DNA from: a bacterium
Lineage (GTDB): Bacteria; CSSED10-310; JAJRTK01
Direction: 5' to 3'
Assembly: GCA_024278345.1 (NCBI GenBank)
Contig: JAJRTK010000483.1
Coordinates: forward strand, 1-6,595
Length of the DNA: 6,595 nucleotides
Under the pieces are notes generated by a model. It saw only the letters and a program-made list of their open reading frames with translations. It did not search any database and was not told where the DNA came from. Positions 1-5,370 of the stretch are shown piece by piece. A program made the translations under genes and the position numbers. Position 1 is the first letter of the stretch. Each line of letters opens with the position of its first letter.

Positions 1-287
1 GCTCCCTGGTGGGTGCAGGGCGAAGTCCTGCCAGGGGACGGGGGACAGCGTCCCCGGACCACCGCCGAGCGACAGCGAGGCGTTGCCCGGACGCTTGCGA
101 TTCCACAGTCCCGGGAATGTCCCGCCTTGCGTGGATACCCGGGATAATAGACCTTAGGTTCGGCACTTTCACCGTCCATCGATGTGGGGTGATATCGCTC
201 GGAACCGTTGGAAGCAAAATCCAAAAAGAGGGGGGAGGCGCCCCTCGTTGGCTGGCCACTTGTTCCTTCATACGGGGAGCCAAACAG
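1..287. other. Leader region without a supported gene
   Basis: No gene can be assigned here. Two forward frames are open from the left edge and could be the tail of an upstream gene: frame 1 runs 48 codons to TAA at 145-147, and frame 2 runs to TAG at 155-157. Neither translation is recognisable. The kinase frame is also open back to the left edge, but its translation upstream of 288 looks random. The stretch is rich in short GC hairpins: 15-19 with 27-31, 41-46 with 50-55, 112-116 with 120-124, and 228-233 with 241-246. None is followed by a T-run, so none is a convincing intrinsic terminator. A structured RNA is possible, but I recognise no family. Confidence 0.5.
274..279 (+). promoter_or_regulatory. 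Shine-Dalgarno site fixing the kinase start
   Basis: GGGGAG lies 8 bases before the ATG at 288. It is the reason for choosing this start over the earlier in-frame ATG at 117, which has no comparable ribosome site and would add 57 residues that match no domain. Confidence 0.65.
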
Positions 288-1826
288 ATGTGGGAAAAAA
301 CTAAACCGGTGGAGGTCTTACTCGTCACTCCAAATGTGGCCGCGGTTTCGGAGGCCGCCTTGCTGTTACAGCGACAGCAACGCGTTCCCGTGCGCTGCCG
401 TCCAGTGGAGCCAGATTCGGCTCAATCCGAAATCACTCGGGGAGGGATCGATCTTGTCTTCATTGCGGAGACCGTCTCGCAAGCCTGGGTTAAAGGGTTG
501 CTTGCTCACCGTGGAGAAGAGGGAGGGAATCTCCCTATCATCGTGGTCACTCCGTCCGATGGAAGCGACGGATGCCAAACCGATATCTTGGCCGCTGGAG
601 CCTGCGAGGTTCTTGCATCGGACGAGCTGAATGCCGCGACGGTGGGGATTGCCCTGCGGCATGCCATCCGGGCCAAACAGCTTTTTCGCCAGGTGGAAAA
701 GGCTCAGTACCTCGACGCCTTCGGGACCCTGGTTCGTGAGGTATCCCACGATCTATCAAACCTGTTGACGGGGATTCTGGGGTTTTCAGAGCTCGTGGCC
801 ATGCGGGTGGGGGACACCCGAGTACGCCGATCCCTTGCCCGCGTCGAGGGCGCGGCAAGAGAGGCCGAAGAACTGATCTTGAAACTCCTGGACGCAGCGC
901 CACTTTTGGAGGGAGAGCTGGAGTTGTTCGATCTCCGGGATGTTGCGAAATCAGCCAGGACTCTCCACCATCATTTGGGGGCGGAAGAAGGGCTGATCTT
1001 CGGGTTGACTCTCCCGGACAGACCACTCCCGGTGCGGGGGTTCCCGGCGACCCTCCAGAGAGCGCTCTTGGATCTCTTCCTTTTTTCCGATGCTCTCACC
1101 CAAGGTGGAGAGCAAATTCTCGTGGAGCTTTCCAGAGAGACGCTCAAGAGTCATCACGGATTGATGCCCGGTTGTTACGGGCGTCTTCACATTGAGATTC
1201 CCGGGATCGACGCCACCTGCCTGGCGATCCGGCTCGTGGAGATGCTGACGGCCTCCGGAGGCCGGGTGCTGCAACATGCCGGTGGCGTGGCTCTCGCTCT
1301 CGCCGCGAAAATTGCCAGAAAACATCATGGGCAGCTTTCGCCCGTGTGGGCGCCGGAAGGTGGTTTTGCCTTGGAGCTCCTTCTGCCCCTGGACGAATCC
1401 GCCGCGGCCACGCCCGTTCATGACGAATCAAGCCGGGAATCGCCACGGAATGCCGTCCTCCTGGTTGATACCGATGCACTCATGCTCGATACCGCGGCAA
1501 GACTGCTCGGCTATTTGGGCTGTGAGGCTTTCCTGGCCAGGGACATTCCAAGCGCGGCGAAGTTTTGCGAGAGATGGCGGGAGCAAATCCTGTTGATCAT
1601 TGTGGACCCGGCGCTCAAAGGACCTCATGGAGAGTCTTTCCTCGCCAGCCTGGCAGCGATGGCTCCACAAAAGAAAATCCTCCTGGCCAGCCAGGTCAAC
1701 CCGAGTCGTTATCTTGGGCAAGAGCAATCCCCCATGGTTCTTGGTTGGCTGCCGAAACCCTTTCGCCTCAAACAACTCCAGGAGTGGGTCGAGCGGGTGA
1801 GTGGACAGGAGGTCGGAAGGGCTTGA
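288..1826 (+). CDS. Hybrid histidine kinase-like protein with degenerate receiver and ATPase domains
   Basis: This 512-residue cytoplasmic protein has no transmembrane segment or signal peptide. Residues 6-125 look like a receiver fold, but the acidic pocket reads Thr13-Pro14, the phospho-acceptor position is Ala60 and the conserved Lys is Ser111; Thr88 is kept. Residues 128-170 form the dimerisation helices, with an H-box SHDLSNLL in which His154 is the phospho-accepting residue. The ATPase region (about 215-370) is eroded: the N-box reads LLDLFLFSDAL with no catalytic Asn, and the glycine-rich G1/G2 boxes are not visible, although the closing strands (about 356-368) still resemble HATPase_c. 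Residues 388-505 form a better receiver, with Asp394/Asp396, Asp440, Ser468 and Lys490-Pro491. It may therefore act as a phosphotransfer or scaffold protein rather than a working kinase; that is inference. No partner regulator gene is adjacent. The domain class is fairly sure, the function is not. Confidence 0.8.
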   Translation: MWEKTKPVEVLLVTPNVAAVSEAALLLQRQQRVPVRCRPVEPDSAQSEITRGGIDLVFIAETVSQAWVKGLLAHRGEEGGNLPIIVVTPSDGSDGCQTDILAAGACEVLASDELNAATVGIALRHAIRAKQLFRQVEKAQYLDAFGTLVREVSHDLSNLLTGILGFSELVAMRVGDTRVRRSLARVEGAAREAEELILKLLDAAPLLEGELELFDLRDVAKSARTLHHHLGAEEGLIFGLTLPDRPLPVRGFPATLQRALLDLFLFSDALTQGGEQILVELSRETLKSHHGLMPGCYGRLHIEIPGIDATCLAIRLVEMLTASGGRVLQHAGGVALALAAKIARKHHGQLSPVWAPEGGFALELLLPLDESAAATPVHDESSRESPRNAVLLVDTDALMLDTAARLLGYLGCEAFLARDIPSAAKFCERWREQILLIIVDPALKGPHGESFLASLAAMAPQKKILLASQVNPSRYLGQEQSPMVLGWLPKPFRLKQLQEWVERVSGQEVGRA

Positions 1827-1851
1827 GCTGGAGCACCGTCGCCCTCGGCGG

Positions 1852-2871
1852 CTACGCGGGCTTCGGAGGTTCCGGCTTTGCCTGGCCGTCGGGTGAATCT
1901 TCTTCATGGAGCAGGTAACGGGAATAGAGCTCGGCCGCCTTGCGCCTGAGGCCTTTGAAAGGAATGGCCGTCGAGTGGTACGAAGCCCGCGCCATCTGGA
2001 CATAGGCATCTTGTTCTGGCGGCGAGAGCGATTGGAAAATCGCTTCGGCCTCGTCTGCCGAAAGAGGCGCCTGGTTGGACGTTGACGGGGGAAGATCTCC
2101 TTGGCCGGGGAGATTTCGGGAAAGGGAATAGGCCTCTTCCTTCTGGGTCTCCTGACGCCATTTGGCGTCTTGCCTCCTGTAATCCAGGCCGCCCAGGAAG
2201 AGCGTCTCGCACATCTCGTACAGCCGGGAGCGGAGGCGAACACCGATGCGGCCTTCAAGAGTTTCCAAGGGATCGAGATCACGCTCCACCATTCCTCGAT
2301 CAAGGTAGTTGGTGGTGAAGATGGTCAGCCGCTCGTCATTGTAGCGGCGGATGACGATCCGGTGGGTGATCTCGCGGACCCAGTCCGTGAGCTTTTCCGA
2401 ACCGAGCTCGTCCAGGACCAGAATCTCCGCGGTGAAAACCCTCTCCAAGACCGACCGCTCAGTTCGGGGCCCGCGGTCGTAAGTGGAGCGGATTTCGCTC
2501 AGAAGGTCCCGAAAATCATAGAAAAGAGCGTCCGCACCCTTGGCGACAAGCTCTCGGAGAGTCGCCACCGCCAGGTGGGTCTTGCCAACTCCTGGAGACC
2601 CCATTAATAGAAGTCCCCGCCTTGTATCGGGATAGGCCGCCACAAGTTTCTGGCAAGCCCCTTTCGCCTTCGCAAGAAGGGGCTCTTCCGCCACAAAGGT
2701 CGAGAAGGTAGCCTCTTGGAAATGGCGGGGAATTCGAGAGGTGGATTGCATCTTGGATCGCCTACGCCGGGCGACGCAGGGACACCGATGAGCGACGGCC
2801 CGAGCAGGGCCATCCAGCAGATCGCGGACGATCCAGCCGGTGCCCCCGCACTTAGAACAGGTCTTGTCCAT
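1852..2871 (-). CDS. DnaC/DnaI-type AAA+ ATPase (helicase-loader-like) with zinc motif and C-terminal extension
   Basis: This is a 339-residue protein counted from the ATG at 2871. A TTG at 2883 would add four residues, and neither start has a clear Shine-Dalgarno sequence. Residues 5-32 hold a Cys4 zinc motif (CSKCGGTGW, then CPC), as in many DnaC/DnaI proteins of chromosomes and phages. The AAA+ core (about 50-235) has Walker A GSPGVGKT at 91-98, Walker B ILVLDE at 150-155, a sensor-1-like TTN at 186-188, and a box VII/arginine-finger segment RLRSRLYE at 212-219. Known family members load the replicative helicase onto DNA or serve as the ATPase partner of IS21-type transposases (IstB). No istA gene or IS ends are seen, so a chromosomal replication or repair role is favoured. 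About 100 residues follow the core: a polar linker, a helical segment (about 270-325) and a Pro-rich tail. The gene converges on the kinase gene 25 bases away, with no clear terminator between them. Confidence 0.88.
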   Translation of the reverse strand: MDKTCSKCGGTGWIVRDLLDGPARAVAHRCPCVARRRRSKMQSTSRIPRHFQEATFSTFVAEEPLLAKAKGACQKLVAAYPDTRRGLLLMGSPGVGKTHLAVATLRELVAKGADALFYDFRDLLSEIRSTYDRGPRTERSVLERVFTAEILVLDELGSEKLTDWVREITHRIVIRRYNDERLTIFTTNYLDRGMVERDLDPLETLEGRIGVRLRSRLYEMCETLFLGGLDYRRQDAKWRQETQKEEAYSLSRNLPGQGDLPPSTSNQAPLSADEAEAIFQSLSPPEQDAYVQMARASYHSTAIPFKGLRRKAAELYSRYLLHEEDSPDGQAKPEPPKPA

Positions 2872-2901
2872 GGATAATCTCAAGGTTGGCAGCCGGGGAG
2901 C

Positions 2902-2930
2902 GCGACAATCCGCTTTCGGGCTGCTATGAT
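2902..2930 (+). promoter_or_regulatory. Sigma-70-type promoter of the cinA-like gene
   Basis: The -35 box GCGACA (2902-2907, 4 of 6 matching TTGACA) is followed by a 17-base spacer and the -10 box TATGAT (2925-2930). TGC just before the -10 box gives an extended -10. Transcription would start near 2937, giving a 5' leader of about 27 bases. The site lies in the divergent gap between this gene and the DnaC-like gene. Confidence 0.55.
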
Positions 2931-2954
2931 GCTTCTACCCTTACTATCCGCACC

Positions 2955-2958
2955 GGAG
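2955..2958 (+). promoter_or_regulatory. Shine-Dalgarno site fixing the cinA-like start
   Basis: GGAG lies 5 bases before the ATG at 2964. It supports that start over the upstream in-frame alternative at 2886, which would lie upstream of the predicted promoter. Confidence 0.6.
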
Positions 2959-2963
2959 AAGTC

Positions 2964-3683
2964 ATGGCAAGCGCCGCAATCCTCATCGTGGGGAACGAGA
3001 TCCTATCTGGCAGCACTCAAGACGAAAACTCGGGCTGGCTGGCCGCTGAGCTAACCCACCGCGGCATCGACGTTCAGATCGTCGTTACCGTCCCGGATCT
3101 GCTCCAGACCATCGCCAGGTGGGTCCAACGTCTTCACGGGGAGCACACCTACCTCTTCACCTCCGGCGGCCTGGGTCCCACTCCCGATGACGTCACTCGC
3201 GAAGCCATCGCCAAGGCCCTCCAAGTGAAGCTGGAACTCAATCCCGTCCTGTTGCGGCTTCTTCACCAGTGGCTCGGCCGGGAGCCCGTTGGCTACGAGC
3301 GCCGAATGGCCGAGCTTCCCGTCGGTTCGGTCATTGTTTCGTCGCAAGAGAGCGACGTCCCGGTGGTCATGGTCCGGAACATCATTCTGCTTCCAGGGGT
3401 TCCCAGCCTGCTCCGGCGGATGTTTTCCACGGCATCCATCGTGCTGAGCAAGGGCTTTTACGAAGCCCGAACCCTGGAGAGCAATCTCCAGGAAAGCCAG
3501 GTTGCGCCGGTGATGGTAGAGTTCCTCAAGGAGTTTCCCCACCTGCGCCTCGGTTCTTATCCCCACTGGCGAAAGGACGGCTATTCCCTCGATCTCAAGT
3601 TGGAAGCCAAACAACCGGGAAACCTGGACCAGGCATTGAGCTGGTTGAGCCAGAGGCTCGAAGAGTTGCCACCCAATGAGTGA
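2964..3683 (+). CDS. CinA-like MoaB/Mog-fold nucleotide-utilising protein, short form
   Basis: This 239-residue protein begins directly with the family's first strand and loop, AILIVGNEILSG (residues 5-16). It then shows the hallmark TSGGLGPTPDDVT (66-78), which binds the substrate pyrophosphate or pterin phosphate in this fold, and LPGVPS (143-148). This is the COG1058 domain found at the N-terminus of CinA and of FLAD1-type FAD synthases. Characterised relatives hydrolyse ADP-ribose and similar dinucleotides in pyridine-nucleotide repair. The C-terminal nicotinamide-mononucleotide deamidase domain of full CinA (about 410 residues) is absent; residues 165-239 correspond to the accessory part after the MoaB fold. 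It is a single-gene unit with its own promoter, divergent from the DnaC-like gene. The name CinA is by homology only, and a competence role is not implied. Confidence 0.88.
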   Translation: MASAAILIVGNEILSGSTQDENSGWLAAELTHRGIDVQIVVTVPDLLQTIARWVQRLHGEHTYLFTSGGLGPTPDDVTREAIAKALQVKLELNPVLLRLLHQWLGREPVGYERRMAELPVGSVIVSSQESDVPVVMVRNIILLPGVPSLLRRMFSTASIVLSKGFYEARTLESNLQESQVAPVMVEFLKEFPHLRLGSYPHWRKDGYSLDLKLEAKQPGNLDQALSWLSQRLEELPPNE

Positions 3684-3751
3684 CCGATGGGCAAGAAGTG
3701 CTGAATTCTCCATGAGATCCCCCTTTTTTCCGCCGTGGATGCTTCAGGGGC

Positions 3752-3769
3752 ATGATGATCGATCATGAT
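3752..3769. repeat. Palindrome centred between 3760 and 3761
   Basis: ATGATCGATCAT (3755-3766) is a perfect 12-base palindrome. The symmetry resumes for two more base pairs on each side after one mismatch. With no loop it would be a DNA site for a dimeric protein rather than an RNA hairpin. A 12-base palindrome is expected about once or twice by chance in a window this size, so the support is weak. Confidence 0.35.
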
Positions 3770-3819
3770 CTTCGCCAAGGGCCAAAAGTTCCCTCATCCC
3801 CTTGTTTTCTTTGGGTTAC

Positions 3820-3845
3820 GTTCCGCTCCCATCGGGCGCACTCCC
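3820..3845 (+). repeat. Imperfect 26-base direct repeat, copy 1
   Basis: It begins GTTCCGCTCCCATCGG and matches the copy at 3923-3948 at 22 of 26 positions without gaps. The copies are 103 bases apart, so they fall in different reading frames, which argues against a coding explanation. Confidence 0.6.
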
Positions 3846-3922
3846 ACACCCGCTGCTCGCCAATTGTCCCCGATTTCGATCCACTGCCCAAGGCCGGAGC
3901 ACCACCGATGACAGGGTCCGAT

Positions 3923-3948
3923 GTTCCGCTACCATCGAGCGCTGTCCC
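3923..3948 (+). repeat. Imperfect 26-base direct repeat, copy 2
   Basis: It begins GTTCCGCTACCATCGA, the partner of the copy at 3820-3845. It lies about 155 bases before the sigma-factor start, so it could be part of that operon's control region or a relic of a duplication. Confidence 0.6.
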
Positions 3949-4064
3949 GCCGATTCTTGCCTTTTCCCGCGCCGCCATCAAAGGTGAGACTTTCCAACCG
4001 GAACACCCTCAACCCCCATTTCATTGAACTCCAGGCTGGTCGGATCGAGCTTTGCCAAGCTGAT

Positions 4065-4070
4065 TACAAT
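4065..4070 (+). promoter_or_regulatory. Possible -10 box of the sigma-factor operon
   Basis: TACAAT matches the sigma-70 -10 box at 5 of 6 positions and lies 32 bases before the ATG at 4103. No -35 box is visible at 16-18 bases upstream. A GGAAC motif of the ECF type at 4000-4004 has no recognisable partner, so autoregulation by the encoded sigma factor cannot be shown. Confidence 0.3.
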
Positions 4071-4102
4071 AAAACCTGTCCCAGCGTCGTTGATCCGTGC
4101 AA

Positions 4103-4660
4103 ATGAGTGATGAGTTGACAAATGATGCGGAGCTTGTTTCGCGGTGGCGGCGTGGAGAAGGCTATGCGGCGGCAGTGTTGTTGCGCCGGCATCAGGCCGC
4201 CGTCTGGAACTTCTTGCTTCGTCAGGTTCGCCATCGCGCCCTGGCCGAGGATCTGCTGCAAGAGACTTTTTTGCGGGTACATCGCCGACTGGGCGAGTAC
4301 GAGGAAACAGGCCGGTTTAGGGCGCTTCTTTTTAGGATTGCCAGGAACTTGTGCATCGACCATTATCGCCGGACCTCACGGCTGGCCGAGATCGAGCTTT
4401 CACTGGAGCCCGCGGCTCAGGGGAATCCCGAGACTGATTCCATGGCCGGGGAGCGCGTAGACAGGCTTCGGAAGGCTATCTCGGATTTGCCGGAACTCCA
4501 GCGGGAAGTGGTGCTTCTGCACACCTATTCCGGCCTGACGTTTCGGGAGATCGCCGAGATTCAAGGTTGTCCTCTGGGCACGACGCTGGGGCGCATGCAC
4601 TATGCCCTCAAGCGGCTTCGGAAGGCGTTGCCAAGACAGGAGTGGATCCATGAGCTGTGA
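4103..4660 (+). CDS. ECF-family RNA polymerase sigma factor (sigma-70 family, group 4)
   Basis: This 185-residue protein has the usual ECF size. Region 2 spans about residues 8-92, including EDLLQETFLRVH (49-60) and the DNA-melting/-10-recognition helix FRIARNLCIDHYRR (77-90). A short linker replaces region 3. Region 4 spans about 118-175, with the DLP...QREVVLLH segment and the helix-turn-helix GLTFREIAEIQGCPLGTTLG (144-163) that reads the -35 element. The ATG at 4103 is preferred; an in-frame GTG at 4097 would add two residues, and neither has a clear Shine-Dalgarno site. Its stop codon lies inside the anti-sigma gene (11-base overlap), so the two products are probably translated in a coupled, balanced way. 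The stimulus and target promoters are unknown. Confidence 0.93.
   Translation: MSDELTNDAELVSRWRRGEGYAAAVLLRRHQAAVWNFLLRQVRHRALAEDLLQETFLRVHRRLGEYEETGRFRALLFRIARNLCIDHYRRTSRLAEIELSLEPAAQGNPETDSMAGERVDRLRKAISDLPELQREVVLLHTYSGLTFREIAEIQGCPLGTTLGRMHYALKRLRKALPRQEWIHEL
4638..4642 (+). promoter_or_regulatory. Shine-Dalgarno site of the anti-sigma gene, inside the sigma gene
   Basis: AGGAG lies 7 bases before the ATG at 4650, within the last codons of the sigma gene. It decides the start over the earlier in-frame codon at 4602 and supports translational coupling. Confidence 0.7.
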
Positions 4661-5306
4661 CCTTGATTCCTCGGAGCTTCTCCTTCTGGTCTACGAAGAG
4701 GTCTCCCTGGAAGATAAGTTGCGCTGGGAGAGGCACATAGCGGCCTGTCCCGCATGCCTTGCCGAGCTCGAAGAGCTAGAGCTGGGCGCGGAGGCTTTGG
4801 ACTCGCTTCCTTGGGATTCGGCGCCAGCCCCGCGGCTGGAGCGGATAGAAGACCTTCTTCTGGGGATGTGTGGACCCGTCGGGCAGGAGGGGCCGTCCAT
4901 GGATTCCCTTCTGGACGGCGCTTTGCCGACTTTGACCCGAAGTTGGCCGAGCTTCGGAAAGAGGTTTCCTCGATGGCCGTTGGCCTTGGCAGCTATGTTG
5001 CTGATGGCTGTTCTGGGGGCCTTGGCACCTTGGCCGGGCGGCGAGATCGTCGTGCCGGGTCCAGCCGGTATTTCGGCGGAGCTCACCGCCTGGGACGGGA
5101 GTTGGTCGGGCGATCTTGAGGAGGTTCGGAGCGCTGTTGCGAGCCTTTCCTCGGAGCTTTCTTCGCACAGGGAGAGCTCAGGCGTCCCGGGCGCGGAAAG
5201 CCCGCCGGCCTCGTTCGATTGGGCTTGCAAGGAAGTGGATTTGGCTCTGCAAAGACTGCGGATGGACCTACAGCGACCGTTGACGGGCAAAGGAGCGGGT
5301 GCATGA
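4650..5306 (+). CDS. Membrane-bound zinc-finger anti-sigma factor
   Basis: This 218-residue protein starts inside the sigma gene. The N-terminal cytoplasmic part (1-45) carries the zinc-associated anti-sigma motif His29-x3-Cys33-x2-Cys36, with Cys3 as a candidate fourth ligand. This domain normally clamps the sigma factor and keeps it from RNA polymerase. Residues 46-106 are an acidic then polar linker ending in basic residues (Lys104, Arg105, Arg108). One hydrophobic membrane segment follows at about 109-126, and the positive-inside rule puts residues 130-218 in the periplasm. That part has an acidic helix (about 154-173) and a basic amphipathic C-terminal helix (about 191-209). Its position directly after the ECF sigma gene makes the pairing nearly certain. 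No homologue-specific signal sensor domain is recognisable. Release could be by regulated proteolysis, as in RseA, but the sequence does not show this. Confidence 0.88.
   Translation: MSCDLDSSELLLLVYEEVSLEDKLRWERHIAACPACLAELEELELGAEALDSLPWDSAPAPRLERIEDLLLGMCGPVGQEGPSMDSLLDGALPTLTRSWPSFGKRFPRWPLALAAMLLMAVLGALAPWPGGEIVVPGPAGISAELTAWDGSWSGDLEEVRSAVASLSSELSSHRESSGVPGAESPPASFDWACKEVDLALQRLRMDLQRPLTGKGAGA
5289..5295 (+). promoter_or_regulatory. Strong Shine-Dalgarno site before the mini-ORF
   Basis: AAAGGAG lies 7 bases before the ATG at 5303. The same seven-base sequence recurs at 5356-5362 before the secreted-protein start. A consensus site at the end of a gene suggests that something starts translation here. 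Confidence 0.5.
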
Positions 5307-5338
5307 AGAGGTTCTCATCGTTTGTCCGGTCGTCTTGA
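5303..5338 (+). CDS. Candidate 11-residue leader or coupling mini-ORF
   Basis: Its ATG overlaps the anti-sigma stop as ATGA, and it is preceded by AAAGGAG at ideal distance. It encodes MKRFSSFVRSS and stops at TGA 5336-5338. That stop overlaps a further ATG (5338) that is in frame with the downstream secreted protein. It could pass ribosomes from the anti-sigma gene to the next gene, be a tiny regulatory peptide, or be the decayed original start of the secreted protein (the sequence resembles a signal-peptide N-terminus). It is too short for any homology judgement. Confidence 0.3.
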   Translation: MKRFSSFVRSS

Positions 5339-5355
5339 TGAAGTGTCCTTCTTCC

Positions 5356-5362
5356 AAAGGAG
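5356..5362 (+). promoter_or_regulatory. Shine-Dalgarno site fixing the secreted-protein start
   Basis: AAAGGAG lies 8 bases before the ATG at 5371. It places the start so that the product opens directly with its signal peptide. The in-frame alternatives at 5299 and 5338 would put 24 or 11 extra residues before it. Confidence 0.65.
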
Positions 5363-5370
5363 AGTTCGAG

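Larger units (their letters stand above)
3684..4102. other. Intergenic region of about 420 bases without a believable gene
   Basis: Short open frames exist on both strands, but their translations are Pro/Ser/Arg-rich, have no ribosome sites and match nothing I recognise. The plus strand is noticeably pyrimidine-rich from about 3790 to 4020. The stretch contains the 26-base direct repeat, the palindrome and the -10-like box listed separately. No hairpin with a T-run follows the cinA-like gene, so its terminator is not visible; a run of six T at 3724-3729 is not preceded by a stem. Confidence 0.6.

Noticed and set aside
9-287. The open kinase frame extends 93 codons upstream of 288.
   Set aside because: The translation is Arg/Gly-rich with no domain, and the only good ribosome site is at 274-279, so the start at 288 is kept.
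1827-1851. Shared terminator between the convergent kinase and DnaC-like genes.
   Set aside because: Only a 4-base GC stem is possible and there is no T-run on either strand.
1428-2303. Long minus-strand open frame of 291 codons overlapping the kinase and DnaC-like genes.
   Set aside because: It is a shadow frame: low-complexity, Arg/Ser/Pro-rich translation, antisense to one clear gene and out of frame with the other.
1852-2871. The DnaC-like gene as the istB gene of an IS21 element.
   Set aside because: There is no istA neighbour and no terminal inverted repeats, and the N-terminal zinc motif fits DnaC/DnaI better.
3752-4027. Small open frames in the intergenic region as possible genes.
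   Set aside because: They have no ribosome sites and Pro/Ser/Arg-rich translations, and the 26-base repeats fall in different frames.
4000-4028. GGAAC motif as an ECF-type -35 for autoregulation of the sigma operon.
   Set aside because: No matching -10 element is found at 16-17 bases, and the motif is short enough to occur by chance.
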